The notes beneath the pieces were generated by a model. That model ran no database searches, was not told where the DNA came from, and saw only the letters and a program-made list of their open reading frames with translations. 64,000 nt of DNA from Spirosoma pollinicola (GTDB taxonomy: Bacteria > Bacteroidota > Bacteroidia > Cytophagales > Spirosomataceae), in contig NZ_CP025096.1 of the NCBI RefSeq assembly GCF_002831565.1, positions 1,178,001-1,242,000 on the forward strand, given 5' to 3'. This document shows positions 40,882-49,504 of the stretch, one piece after another. Positions within the stretch are counted from its first letter, which is position 1, and each line of letters starts with the position of its first letter. The position numbers were made by a program, and so were the translations under genes.

Positions 40882-41715
40882 ATGCTTTACACGCCCGACC
40901 AAACCGCTCAACTATCCGCTCAAGGCTTCCGGTATCTGCTCACAGCGCTCGATGACCACGTGCTGACGATCACCTTGAACCGCCCCGAAAAGAAGAACGC
41001 CCTCAATCCACCAATGCTCGCAGAACTGGCGTTTGCAGTGGCGTATGCGCACTATACTGCCGACGTGTGGCTGGTTGTTCTGGCCGCTTCGGGCGATACA
41101 TTTTGTGCGGGTATGGATTTGAAAAGTCTGGCCCAGGCCGGCCCGGCAGAAACATTATCAATTCCGCAACCATCCGGACCGGTTTTGCTGGGTGAGATAC
41201 TGGCTGGTTTGCACAAACCCTGCATTGCTCGTGTGCAGGGGGCGGTGTATGCCGGGGGCTTTTTGCTGGTAGGAACCAGTACCTATGTCGTGGCGGCTGA
41301 GTCGGCAATGTTCAGTTTGCCGGAGGTGAAGCGCGGCTTATTTCCGTTTCAGGTTCTGGCCGTCCTGCTCGACATAATGCCCGCCCGCAAGGCTCTCGAC
41401 CTATGCCTCCGGGCAAAAACGATATCGGCACAGGAAGCGCAAACGCTCGGCCTAGTAACGGATGTTGTGCCAGCCGAAGAACTGAATAAGGAGATAACAC
41501 GCCTGACAGATGAACTAAAACAGTTTTCACCCACAGCGATGCAGTTTGGCTTGCGGGCTTATCAACAACTAAAAACCCTGCCGTTCAATGAGCAGCAGGG
41601 ATTTCTATACGATCAATTTAGTCAACTCCAGCAAACGCCCGATGCCAAAGAAGGTATGGCCGCTTTCCTGGAAAAACGGAAACCCAAGTGGGGAAATGTA
41701 CCAAACAGCTTCTAG
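40882..41715 (+). CDS. Enoyl-CoA hydratase/isomerase family protein (crotonase)
   Basis: Crotonase-fold protein of 277 residues. The oxyanion-hole segments are present (ITLNRPEKKNALN, AASGDTFCAGMDLKSL, QGAVYAGGFLLVG). The second catalytic glutamate is kept (SLPEVKRGLFP), but the first, normally in GGGxEL, is replaced in AGGFLLVG. This favours an isomerase, lyase or other crotonase rather than a classical hydratase. The ATG at 40882 is used. The last residues (VPNSF) and the TAG stop are encoded by the arm of an inverted repeat, so the C-terminus may have been altered by its arrival. Confidence 0.85.
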   Translation: MLYTPDQTAQLSAQGFRYLLTALDDHVLTITLNRPEKKNALNPPMLAELAFAVAYAHYTADVWLVVLAASGDTFCAGMDLKSLAQAGPAETLSIPQPSGPVLLGEILAGLHKPCIARVQGAVYAGGFLLVGTSTYVVAAESAMFSLPEVKRGLFPFQVLAVLLDIMPARKALDLCLRAKTISAQEAQTLGLVTDVVPAEELNKEITRLTDELKQFSPTAMQFGLRAYQQLKTLPFNEQQGFLYDQFSQLQQTPDAKEGMAAFLEKRKPKWGNVPNSF

Positions 41716-41755
41716 CTGTTTGTCTGACTCAAAAACAGCTGGAAGCTGTTTGGTA
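41699..41755. repeat. 23-bp inverted repeat encoding the crotonase C-terminus and stop
   Basis: Arms 41699-41721 and 41733-41755 (TACCAAACAGCTTCTAGCTG...) match at 22 of 23. The left arm encodes the last codons plus TAG (41713-41715). AACAGCT/AGCTGTT is itself a small palindrome. It ends 6 bp before the convergent NTF2-like stop. Confidence 0.93.
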
Positions 41756-41761
41756 TATGCA

Positions 41762-42223
41762 TTACTGCTTCGGTAAATCCGGGCAGTTGTCTTTCCGGCG
41801 CGTGTCGATAATGCCCTGAATTTTCCAGTTGCCACTCACTTTCACAAGCGTGAACGCATTGACGCCACAGTGGCTTTTCTGATCTTTCAGATAAAAAACA
41901 TAGGGCGTCCAGGCGGTAGCCAGTTCAGCATCAATCTTAATCTCCATGCCCGACAGCCGTTCATCGAGCGTGAAGGCGGGATATTTAACGACCGATGCGG
42001 CAAACTTGCCAATGTCGTCGGTGCGCACCGATACGTCGCCTTCCTTGTTTTTGGCGATAGTCTGTAGCGAGGCCGTGGGCAGAAATGTATTCTTAATCTG
42101 CGTCGAATCGCCTTTACGCATGCCGTCGAACATGAGCTTGATGGTTGTACGCACGGCGGCCTCGTCGGTAGACGATTGCGCGAAAGCCGATAAGCTGGCC
42201 AAGAGTAGAAGTAGTATTTTCAT
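41762..42223 (-). CDS. Secreted NTF2-like / DUF4440-type protein
   Basis: Protein of 153 residues with signal peptide MKILLLLLASLSAFAQ. The mature part has the pattern of the NTF2/SnoaL cone fold: VRTTIKLMFDGMRKGDSTQI, LPTASLQTI, AELATAWTPYVFYLKDQKSH and VNAFTLVKVSGNWKIQGIIDTRR. Such periplasmic proteins bind small ligands or act as isomerases; nothing here fixes a function. Upstream in the same direction lies xylA, but an inverted repeat fills the gap. Confidence 0.78.
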   Translation of the reverse strand: MKILLLLLASLSAFAQSSTDEAAVRTTIKLMFDGMRKGDSTQIKNTFLPTASLQTIAKNKEGDVSVRTDDIGKFAASVVKYPAFTLDERLSGMEIKIDAELATAWTPYVFYLKDQKSHCGVNAFTLVKVSGNWKIQGIIDTRRKDNCPDLPKQ

Positions 42224-42229
42224 AAAAAG

Positions 42230-42292
42230 ATTGGAACGCGGATTGTACGGATTTTTACTGATCTGTTTAATCCGTACAATCCGCGTTCCAAT
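42230..42292. repeat. 24-bp perfect inverted repeat between xylA and the NTF2-like gene
   Basis: Arms 42230-42253 and 42269-42292 (ATTGGAACGCGGATTGTACG...) are exact complements; GCGGATT-GTA-CGGATT has a ~10-nt rhythm like the AACCGGGATTT family. It starts 6 bp from the NTF2-like ATG and ends 3 bp before the xylA stop, in the leader of the former. Confidence 0.95.
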
Positions 42293-42295
42293 TTA

Positions 42296-43636
42296 TCAAA
42301 TATATTGGTTAACAATCATTTCGTATAGTTCCTGCTTGCCGCTGAGTTGTTTTGGCTCGCCATTGGTCATAGCATACTGGCGAAGATCGTCGAGCGTGAG
42401 TTCACCTTTTTCGAAGCGGGCACCTTCGCCTGAGTCATAACTGGCGTAGCGCTCGGCCCGCAGTTTTTTGTACTGCGATTTTGCCAGAATGGCTTCGGCG
42501 GCAATAGCTGCCCGTGCGAAAGTATCCATACCACCAATGTGGGCAATGAAAATATCTTCCAGATCGGTGGAGTTCCGGCGGGTTTTGGCATCGAAATTAA
42601 CGCCACCCGATTTCAGGCCACCCGCTTCCAGAATCACCAGCATGGCTTCGGTTAGCTCATACACATCTACCGGAAACTGATCGGTATCCCAACCGTTCTG
42701 GTAATCGCCCCGGTTAGCGTCGATGCTGCCGAGCATGTTGTTGTCGGCCGCTACCTGCAACTCGTGGGCAAAGGTGTGATTCGCCAGTGTCGCGTGGTTG
42801 GTTTCGAGGTTCAACTCAAAATCGTCCTGTAAGCCGAAGCGATTTAAGAAACCAATTACCGTAGCCGCATCGAAGTCGTACTGGTGTTTGGTTGGCTCCA
42901 TTGGTTTTGGCTCGATGTAGAACGCCCCTGTAAACCCTTGCTTACGCGCATAATCGCGGCTGATTTGCAGGAATTTACCCAAATGCTCCTGCTCGCGCTT
43001 CATATTGGTGTTCAGCAGCGACATATAGCCTTCGCGACCTCCCCAGAATGTATATCCGGCACCGCCCAGTTCGATAGTGGCGTCGATGGCGTTTTTAACC
43101 TGCCAGCCGCCGTGGGCCAATACATGGAAGTCGGGGTTGGTCGATGCACCATTCATATAACGCTCGTGCGAAAACAGGTTGGCCGTTCCCCACAGCAGTT
43201 TCACACCACTGGCTGCTTGTTTTTGTTTGGCATAATCGACAATAGCCCGGAAGTTCTTCTCAAACTCCGAATTTGACTTGCCTTCGGGCGCAACATCGGT
43301 GTCGTGGAAGCAGTAAAACTCCATCCCGATTTTTGTGATAAACTCGAACGCTGCGTCCATTTTATCGTGAGCCGCTGCCAGCCGATCCGCCTTTGCATCC
43401 CAGGGGAAATGCTTCACACCGGGGCCAAAAGGGTCGCCACCTGTTCCGCAGAAGGTATGCCAGTAAGCCGTAGCGAACCGGAAAATGTCCTTCATCGGTT
43501 TACCCAGAATAATCCGGTTAGCGTCGTAATATTTGAACGCCATCGGGTTATCGGACTCGCGACCTTCGTAAGCAATAGGCTTATCTATGAATGGAAAGTA
43601 AGTTTTCTCGCCGAGGGTTAATTTAATATCAGACAT
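42296..43636 (-). CDS. xylA: Xylose isomerase, class II
   Basis: Metal-dependent isomerase of D-xylose to D-xylulose (and D-glucose to D-fructose), 446 residues. Signature segments are [11 protein letters not shown] with His111 and Asp114, [26 protein letters not shown] as metal-binding region, and [10 protein letters not shown]. The length and the N-terminal extension ([12 protein letters not shown]) fit class II. Xylulokinase, a xylose transporter and a XylR-type regulator are absent, so it is an orphan in this window. The ATG at 43636 fits the family start. Confidence 0.96.
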   Translation of the reverse strand: MSDIKLTLGEKTYFPFIDKPIAYEGRESDNPMAFKYYDANRIILGKPMKDIFRFATAYWHTFCGTGGDPFGPGVKHFPWDAKADRLAAAHDKMDAAFEFITKIGMEFYCFHDTDVAPEGKSNSEFEKNFRAIVDYAKQKQAASGVKLLWGTANLFSHERYMNGASTNPDFHVLAHGGWQVKNAIDATIELGGAGYTFWGGREGYMSLLNTNMKREQEHLGKFLQISRDYARKQGFTGAFYIEPKPMEPTKHQYDFDAATVIGFLNRFGLQDDFELNLETNHATLANHTFAHELQVAADNNMLGSIDANRGDYQNGWDTDQFPVDVYELTEAMLVILEAGGLKSGGVNFDAKTRRNSTDLEDIFIAHIGGMDTFARAAIAAEAILAKSQYKKLRAERYASYDSGEGARFEKGELTLDDLRQYAMTNGEPKQLSGKQELYEMIVNQYI

Positions 43637-43723
43637 GAAAATGTAAGTTGAGGTATTTGCTTGAAAGAAGGCTGAAGGTAGTTTCTCCTTATTCTGCTGG
43701 CAAAGCCTTTACCTAATGTCTGA

Positions 43724-44176
43724 TCAGGATTTGGTTTTTTCCTGCCGAGTTGTGGACAGCCTATTCTGACGAGTCATTGTTCTACTATACTCGACCCGAC
43801 GAAACCGCAGGGCACTCCAGTCGTCATCAATGGCTACCATTCTGACAGGTTCAAAGCCCAGCTTACCTAGTACCGCCCAGCCCGTATCGCGATTAAAGTC
43901 GCACTTGTGTTTTTTTGAACTGCCTTTTGGGTAAGTCATCCAGAGAATCGCATCACCGTTTAATTTATTGGTCAGGATAGGACTCAGGCTATCGACTTCC
44001 TGCTGCGTTTTCACGAAGGCAATGGCAAACGCTCCTTCCTGTATCTGCTGCGGATCTGTGACAATGGTCGCCAGCGAGCGCATCTCATCAACCACAGGCA
44101 AAAACTCCTCCGGCGCGTTAATCACGCCTATTTCAAGCTGGGCTTTGTAATTGAGTTTTGCGAAGATTGGGTTCAT
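43724..44176 (-). CDS. DUF3052-type conserved protein
   Basis: Cytosolic protein of 150 residues. The stretches YKAQLEIGVINAPEEF, ILWMTYPKGSSKKHKCDFNRD, and GFEPVRMVAIDDDWSALRFRRVEY resemble the DUF3052 family, whose members carry a conserved YPKG and RDTGW pattern near a C-terminal WSALRFR motif. Function unknown. The C-terminal 20 residues (Arg/Gln/Thr/Lys) are unstructured. Monocistronic as far as can be seen. Confidence 0.75.
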   Translation of the reverse strand: MNPIFAKLNYKAQLEIGVINAPEEFLPVVDEMRSLATIVTDPQQIQEGAFAIAFVKTQQEVDSLSPILTNKLNGDAILWMTYPKGSSKKHKCDFNRDTGWAVLGKLGFEPVRMVAIDDDWSALRFRRVEYSRTMTRQNRLSTTRQEKTKS

Positions 44177-44211
44177 GGCGCTTTTCTGGACTAAAGTTAC
44201 TTCTATTTGAG

Positions 44212-44257
44212 AGTTACCGGGCGGCCCCGTCCGTTGTACACGGTACGCCCGGTAACT
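44212..44257. repeat. 12-bp hairpin AGTTACCGGGCG / CGCCCGGTAACT
   Basis: Arms 44212-44223 and 44246-44257 around a 22-nt loop, lying between the nucleotidase gene stop (44282) and the DUF3052 ATG (44176). No T tract follows on the transcribed strand. Confidence 0.75.
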
Positions 44258-44281
44258 TTTAATGTAAATTAGATTTATAAC

Positions 44282-45214
44282 CTATTTCACTTCCACAGAC
44301 TGCCCGGTGCTGGCAACGGCTTGGCCTTTATCGAAGGCCAGGTCAATGCGGCCGAGGTTGATGCCTGCAAACCCAACCTGATTTATCCACACAGGTTGCC
44401 CATTGAGGTTGTTGACAGCTACGGGCGCGTCCAGAAACGTATGCGTATGTCCGCCAATGATGAGGTCAATGTTTTGTGTTTTGGCGGCCAGTACGTTGTC
44501 GGAAACCGTTGGTTCATTGTTGTATTTGAAGCCGAGGTGAGACAGACAGACAACGTAGTCGCATTTCTTATCGCTGCGTAATTTAGCCGCTATGTCGTTA
44601 CCGATTTCAATCGGATCGAGGTACTTCGTTTCTTTGTAGGCATCGCGCGGAATCAGCCCTTCAGGTTTAATGCCCAGACCAAATACGCCAACCCGAACGC
44701 CGTCTTTCTCGAATACTTTATAGGGCATGGTTCGCCCATCCATCACCGTATTTTTAAAGTCGTAATTGGCAATCAGCATAGGGAAACTCGCCTTGCCAAA
44801 CTGCGTGACCATGTTGTCGATACCCCCATCAAAATCATGATTTCCGATAGTTCCGGCGTCGTAACCCAGTTTGTTCATGGCCAGGATTTCGGGCTCGCCT
44901 TTGTAAACGTTAAAATAAGGCGTTCCCTGGAAAATATCGCCCGCGTCGAACAGGAGTACATTCGCCTGCTCCTTTCGGATTTTCTGAATAAGCGTTGCCC
45001 GACGCGCAACCCCACCTTTACCGGCATTCCGGCTCCCATCCATCGGGAACGGGTCCAGTCGGCTATGCACGTCGTTGGTGTGCAGAATAGTCAGTGATGT
45101 CGATTTATTGCGACCACTTGTTCGAGCCATCAAATCGGGAGCGACTGATCCGATTACGGCGGCTGTGCCGAGTAATTTTAGAAACTGGCGTCTATTCGAT
45201 GCTAATTCGTCCAT
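44282..45214 (-). CDS. 5'-nucleotidase, metallophosphatase domain (Tat-exported)
   Basis: Catalytic half of a UshA-type periplasmic nucleotidase, 310 residues. The N-terminus has a twin-arginine signal (NRRQFLKLLG). Calcineurin-like metal sites are complete: LHTNDVHSRLD, LLFDAGDIFQG, GTIGNHDFDGG, LSHLG and IGGHTHTF. The substrate-binding C-terminal domain is missing from this chain and is instead encoded by the gene just upstream, whose end overlaps this start by 23 bp. The two probably form one enzyme by association. The Tat signal suggests that the metal centre is loaded before export. Confidence 0.9.
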   Translation of the reverse strand: MDELASNRRQFLKLLGTAAVIGSVAPDLMARTSGRNKSTSLTILHTNDVHSRLDPFPMDGSRNAGKGGVARRATLIQKIRKEQANVLLFDAGDIFQGTPYFNVYKGEPEILAMNKLGYDAGTIGNHDFDGGIDNMVTQFGKASFPMLIANYDFKNTVMDGRTMPYKVFEKDGVRVGVFGLGIKPEGLIPRDAYKETKYLDPIEIGNDIAAKLRSDKKCDYVVCLSHLGFKYNNEPTVSDNVLAAKTQNIDLIIGGHTHTFLDAPVAVNNLNGQPVWINQVGFAGINLGRIDLAFDKGQAVASTGQSVEVK

Positions 45215-45935
45215 CGGAAGTTGGATTAATGGGTTGACCGGTTTTGCCCTGTTCGCGGAAATAGTCGATCAGAGCATCGCGCATAAGGTAATTGATGTTT
45301 TCACTCTTGATGGGGTTTTTCAAAAAACCGGCATCGTCGCCCCCATTCGCCACGTAATCGCTCATGACAATGGTATAGATTTCGTTAGGCTGGAGCGTTC
45401 GGCCATTTGTAAACGTAACCGACTGCACCTGTTCATTGCGCACTTTTGCCCGTAGGCCACCCACAACCAGTTTATTGCCTTTGGCAAAGTGATTTAACAT
45501 TTGCAGGAGCATATCGCCTTTAACGGTCAGTACAATGAGTTGATTGTCAAAGGGCATCACCTCGAAAATAGAACCGGTTGTAATGTTGCCTTCGGGTAGA
45601 TTACTCCGAATACCGCCGTAATTAAGGTGCGAACAGTCGATGGGTTTACCGTAACGCAAAATGGACTGTTTGAGCAACGCATCGGTCAGTAAATCATTGA
45701 GCGGAGCTTCGGGCTGGCCTTTCTCAATACGTCCCGTTGACCGGGCCAGCACCTCGTTCATCGTTTTTTCGAGACCTTGCCGGTAGGGCGTTAAAAAGCT
45801 GGCAACGCTGCTGTCCGTTGCTGCCGATACCGAGTCTATGCCAATGCGATTGGCCGTTCGGTTGGTGAGGTGATAGCTGGTGGGAGTACAGGCTGAGAGC
45901 GCAGCCAGAGCCAGCAGCAGTAAGTGTTTTTTCAT
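45192..45935 (-). CDS. 5'-nucleotidase, C-terminal (substrate-binding) domain lipoprotein
   Basis: Lipoprotein of 247 residues: signal peptide MKKHLLLLALAALSAC with lipobox. The rest corresponds to the 5_nucleotid_C domain of UshA-type enzymes: NYGGIRSNLPEGNITTG, FEVMPFDNQLIVLTVKG, SDYVANGGDDAGFL. In most bacteria this domain follows the metallophosphatase domain in one chain; here it comes first in the operon and is separate. The ATG at 45935 is used; the frame continues to a TTG at 45947. The coding end overlaps the next gene by 23 bp, giving translational coupling. Confidence 0.9.
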   Translation of the reverse strand: MKKHLLLLALAALSACTPTSYHLTNRTANRIGIDSVSAATDSSVASFLTPYRQGLEKTMNEVLARSTGRIEKGQPEAPLNDLLTDALLKQSILRYGKPIDCSHLNYGGIRSNLPEGNITTGSIFEVMPFDNQLIVLTVKGDMLLQMLNHFAKGNKLVVGGLRAKVRNEQVQSVTFTNGRTLQPNEIYTIVMSDYVANGGDDAGFLKNPIKSENINYLMRDALIDYFREQGKTGQPINPTSDGRISIE

Positions 45936-46031
45936 ACGTAACGGCAAGTTCGGAAACTCTGCGCAATCGTGTGTTAATAAATCGTTAGAAAGGTAGTGCC
46001 CATCCGAGCGATTAGTAATAAAGTACAGGTT

Positions 46032-47180
46032 CTAGTTGAGGCTGCCTGCTGGTAAGGGAATAAGCGTGCGTTCGGGCTGATATGTCACCTTACGGATTCG
46101 GCTGAATCCACCAAGGCTGATTTGTATGTTAATCAGGCCGCCCGAAAAAGCCTCGGCGGTCAGCAACGGGCTGTATGAAACCTTTGTTCGAACAAACCAG
46201 AAACTATCTTCTGAATGGTCATTCCTGCGCGTATTATTGCCCAGTTTGATATCCAGCATGATACCTACTGTTGGGGCATGATTAATAAGGGCCAGCCCTT
46301 TATACCGCTCATCAGTACGATCTCGTGGCGACAGATCGAGCAGGCGGTAGCCAACGTAGGGAATAAATCGACTGCGGGGAGAGTCGTTCACAATCCGTCC
46401 CAAACCAATCTCAAACAGGGTTGAACTAACGGGCATATCCTTTTCCCAGCGTTGATTCTGATGCCAGAACCCCGACCTTAACGTGCCATTGTAGAGCGTT
46501 GGATGCAGCAAAAGCATCGTTCGTTTGAAGGCAATATCCAACCCGAACACAACGCCTGCCGCCGGATCGAGGGTTTGAACAAGCGGGCCGGTTGGTGCAA
46601 TGCCTCCCACACCCAAAAACATGCTATACCCTATTTTTGAGGATTGAAAGGTCGTGACCAGATCGGGTGTATCGTATAGCCGTTGCGCCACCTGTAGTTG
46701 CCATTGCTTCAGAATGGGTAAATCATCGCCACCGCCCGTTTCTGCCCGAAACCGATTCACTTCGGCACCTAGTTCAGCATTGGTCAGGTATTCGATCTGG
46801 GTAGCCTGTTGTTTAAAATGCCGGTCGGTTTGCAGCGCAATCAGTTTGGCTTTCATCAGCCGGGTATGAATTTCCACCAGGTCGAATAAAACCTGATTAT
46901 AAGCCAGCGTACGGTCGTTACGGGCTGTTTCTGACACCCACGAAAGGTTGCGGAACATCAGGCAGAACGCGTCGATGGCAGGCTGACTCCAGACCGACGT
47001 TGGGTGAACTTCATAGCCAATCTGGTAATGAAATTCTGAACCGCCCAGGCCAGTTTGAATCGGCGCGTGAAAATCAGTGAGTTGTATTCGTCGGGTTGCG
47101 CTCCAGTGCAGCGTATCAATTGTCGCCTGCGCCGAGCCGAGCAGGGGAGACAATAGCAGCACGAAGAGCAGACGATTCAT
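46032..47180 (-). CDS. Secreted protein of unknown function
   Basis: Predicted 382-residue protein with signal peptide MNRLLFVLLLSPLLGSAQ. The N-terminal third (HWSATRRIQLTDF, GSEFHYQIGYEV, YNQVLFDLVEIHTR, LTNAELGAEVNRF) resembles DUF922-like secreted proteins of Bacteroidota. The C-terminal half is beta-rich (FLGVGGIAPTGPL, FEIGLGRIVND, RFIPYVGYRLLDLSP, VGIMLDIKLG) as in an outer-membrane barrel. The ATG at 47180 begins the signal peptide; the 44 codons upstream overlap a terminator. Function cannot be assigned. Confidence 0.65.
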   Translation of the reverse strand: MNRLLFVLLLSPLLGSAQATIDTLHWSATRRIQLTDFHAPIQTGLGGSEFHYQIGYEVHPTSVWSQPAIDAFCLMFRNLSWVSETARNDRTLAYNQVLFDLVEIHTRLMKAKLIALQTDRHFKQQATQIEYLTNAELGAEVNRFRAETGGGDDLPILKQWQLQVAQRLYDTPDLVTTFQSSKIGYSMFLGVGGIAPTGPLVQTLDPAAGVVFGLDIAFKRTMLLLHPTLYNGTLRSGFWHQNQRWEKDMPVSSTLFEIGLGRIVNDSPRSRFIPYVGYRLLDLSPRDRTDERYKGLALINHAPTVGIMLDIKLGNNTRRNDHSEDSFWFVRTKVSYSPLLTAEAFSGGLINIQISLGGFSRIRKVTYQPERTLIPLPAGSLN

Positions 47181-47224
47181 ATCAAGTAATATCTTATCGT
47201 TGTCAATACTAACAAATTTAACGC

Positions 47225-47256
47225 AAAAAAGCGCGACCCCGTTTCCGAAGCCGCGC
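47225..47256 (-). terminator. Intrinsic terminator downstream of ahcY
   Basis: On the minus strand GCGCGGCTTC-GGAAAC-GGGGTCGCGC folds into a 10-bp stem with G-U pairs, followed by TTTTTT. It lies beyond the long inverted repeat that follows ahcY, so the repeat is not needed to end transcription here. Confidence 0.75.
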
Positions 47257-47265
47257 CAGTTGTCC

Positions 47266-47441
47266 GAACCGGGATTTTTAGGATTTAAATGATTTTCATG
47301 ATTGCTGCACAAGACAGGACTATTCCAAAATAACTGACTAAGTCAGCAAAGAACTAATCTTATCTTGAAATCTAAAATTTGACAACCTTCTTTTTTATGC
47401 AGTAATCTTGAAAATCATTTAAATCATAAAAATCCCGGTTC
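47266..47441. repeat. 44-bp inverted repeat after ahcY (AACCGGGATTT family)
   Basis: Arms 47266-47309 and 47398-47441 match at 41 of 44 around an 88-nt loop. The arm GAACCGGGATTTTTAGGATTT... shares its first ~14 nt with the repeat at 9961 and has the same ~10-nt rhythm of GGATTT/GATTTT words. It lies 3 bp from the ahcY stop. Confidence 0.94.
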
Positions 47442-47444
47442 AGA

Positions 47445-48755
47445 TTAGTACCGGTACATTTCTGATTTGAACGGACCCTGAACCGGTACGCCGATGTAAT
47501 CGGCCTGTTCCTGTTCGAGGGGTTCGAGCCGGGCGCCCACGTGAGCAAGGTGCATAGCCGCTACTTTCTCATCAAGAATTTTAGGCAACACATACACTTT
47601 GTTTTCGTATTTGTCGGAGTTGGCCCACAGTTCGAGTTGCGCCAGTGTCTGGTTTGCAAACGAACACGACATCACAAAGGATGGGTGGCCCATAGCACAG
47701 CCAAGGTTTACCAGACGGCCTTCGGCCAGAATGATAATTTCTTTGCCGTTCACTTCGTACATGTCCACTTGTGGCTTGATCTGGCTCTTCGTGTTACCGT
47801 AGTTACTGTTCAGCCAGGCCATGTCGATTTCGTTGTCGAAGTGACCAATGTTACAAACAATCGCTTTGTCGCGCATGGCTTCAAAATGACGGCCTTTGAT
47901 GATGCCTACGTTACCGGTAGCCGTTACAAAAATCTGAGCACGGGGCACGGCTTCATCCATCGGGATAACTTCAAAACCGTCCATAGCAGCTTGCAACGCG
48001 CAAATTGGGTCGATTTCGGTAACCAGAACGCGGCAACCAGCACCCCGAAGCGATTCGGCTGACCCTTTACCTACGTCGCCGTAACCAGCCACAACAGCTA
48101 CTTTACCGGCCAGCATCAGGTCGGTGGCCCGACGGATGGCATCCACCAGTGATTCGCGGCAACCGTATTTATTATCGAACTTCGACTTCGTTACCGAGTC
48201 ATTCACGTTGATAGCAGGCAAGTGCAGCGTACCGTTCTTCATCCGCTCATACAAACGGTGAACACCCGTTGTCGTTTCTTCCGACAGGCCTTTGATGTTC
48301 TGAATCAGCTCAGGATATTCATCAAAAACCATGTTGGTCAGGTCGCCACCATCATCAAGAATCATGTTCAATGGCTGACGATCTTCGCCGAAAAACAGCG
48401 TTTGCTCGATACACCAGTTGAATTCTTCTTCGTTCATGCCTTTCCAGGCATATACAGGAATGCCAGCGGCAGCAATAGCAGCAGCGGCATGATCCTGTGT
48501 TGAGAAAATATTACATGACGACCAGGTTACATCGGCACCCAACGCTACCAGTGTTTCAATCAGTACCGCTGTTTGAATGGTCATGTGTAGACAACCTGCC
48601 ACGCGGGCACCTTTAAGGGGCTGCGAAGGGCCATATTCTGCACGAAGGGACATTAGCCCTGGCATTTCGGCTTCGGCAAGTTTAATTTCCTTGCGGCCCC
48701 ATTCGGCCAGCGCGATGTCCTTAACCTTGTAAGGAACGTAAGTTGATGTTTGCAT
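47445..48755 (-). CDS. ahcY: Adenosylhomocysteinase
   Basis: S-adenosyl-L-homocysteine hydrolase of the activated methyl cycle; splits SAH to adenosine and homocysteine with bound NAD. A 436-residue protein with the NAD site [19 protein letters not shown], the substrate segments [13 protein letters not shown] and [36 protein letters not shown] with the catalytic Lys and Asn region, and the conserved C-terminal [10 protein letters not shown]. The ATG at 48755 fits. A TATTTTTG element on the minus strand (48850-48857) may be its -7 box. No SAH riboswitch fold could be recognised in the leader. Confidence 0.97.
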   Translation of the reverse strand: MQTSTYVPYKVKDIALAEWGRKEIKLAEAEMPGLMSLRAEYGPSQPLKGARVAGCLHMTIQTAVLIETLVALGADVTWSSCNIFSTQDHAAAAIAAAGIPVYAWKGMNEEEFNWCIEQTLFFGEDRQPLNMILDDGGDLTNMVFDEYPELIQNIKGLSEETTTGVHRLYERMKNGTLHLPAINVNDSVTKSKFDNKYGCRESLVDAIRRATDLMLAGKVAVVAGYGDVGKGSAESLRGAGCRVLVTEIDPICALQAAMDGFEVIPMDEAVPRAQIFVTATGNVGIIKGRHFEAMRDKAIVCNIGHFDNEIDMAWLNSNYGNTKSQIKPQVDMYEVNGKEIIILAEGRLVNLGCAMGHPSFVMSCSFANQTLAQLELWANSDKYENKVYVLPKILDEKVAAMHLAHVGARLEPLEQEQADYIGVPVQGPFKSEMYRY

Positions 48756-48973
48756 ATAGATTTGCGACCGCTCGGGCGGCCTCGTTACGAACTGTGCTAT
48801 ACGATTGATTCCGTACGACTTCGTGGTTTTTTGCTCTCTTAGTAAAATGCAAAAATAAGAATAGCTAGCCAGAATCCCTACTGAACCCCAACTACTTTAG
48901 TGAGTGAAAAGCGCATCTGAAAAAAAGTTTTTTGGTATGAAGCTTGACTTTAAAAGGTATTTCATCTAATTAT

Positions 48974-48997
48974 GTAAGAACTTACGTAACCAGTTAC
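48974..48997. promoter_or_regulatory. Double dyad operator upstream of the MarR-GNAT operon
   Basis: Two abutting 12-bp palindromes, GTAAGaaCTTAC (48974-48985) and GTAACcaGTTAC (48986-48997), end 5 bp before the MarR ATG at 49003. Arm GTAAS and a 2-bp spacer are shared, and the 12-bp period places both on nearly the same face of the helix. Likely autoregulatory site covering the transcription or translation start. Confidence 0.7.
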
Positions 48998-49002
48998 CTA
49001 AT

Positions 49003-49500
49003 ATGGATTTTATGGCCGAAATGGCTGAGTTGGCAATGGCCAGCCGACTCAGACGCTTAAGCGACATGTATTGGCAGGCCGTTACGGCAACTTATCGGCA
49101 ATCGGGGCTGGACTTCGATGTACGCTGGGCAACCATTTTTGTTCTGATTGCCCGTCAGGGGCCAGTCGCTGTTATGGAAATTGCTGACCGATTGGGTATT
49201 ACGCACCCAGCGGTTATCCAGGTAATTAATGAACTCGAAAAAAACGGGCTTATTACGTCGACCAAGTCGGAGACGGACGGACGTAAGCGATTGCTGACCC
49301 TTAGTGATACAGGGCAAGCCATGTTACCCAAACTTCAACCACTCTGGGATGCCTTTATCGCTGTGAACAAAAGTATGCTGGCGCAGCAAACGCATCATCT
49401 TCTGCAATCGCTTCAGGAGATGGAAGCACAACTCAGCGAAAAAAACTTTTTCGACCGGGTTCAGGAAGAGCTAAAAAAGACAAATACAACCAACTTATAA
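49003..49500 (+). CDS. MarR-family transcriptional regulator
   Basis: Winged-helix regulator of 165 residues. Helix-turn-helix: VMEIADRLGITHPAVIQVIN; wing: SKSETDGRKRLLTLSDTG. It is followed after 4 bp by a GNAT acetyltransferase, the same pairing found elsewhere as a single MarR-GNAT fusion protein. The ATG at 49003 lies just downstream of two tandem dyads, which suggests tight self-repression. The effector is unknown. Confidence 0.9.
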   Translation: MDFMAEMAELAMASRLRRLSDMYWQAVTATYRQSGLDFDVRWATIFVLIARQGPVAVMEIADRLGITHPAVIQVINELEKNGLITSTKSETDGRKRLLTLSDTGQAMLPKLQPLWDAFIAVNKSMLAQQTHHLLQSLQEMEAQLSEKNFFDRVQEELKKTNTTNL

Positions 49501-49504
49501 GACT

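Noticed and set aside
48756..49002. SAH riboswitch in the ahcY leader
   Set aside because: No recognisable SAH riboswitch core could be drawn from the 247-bp gap.
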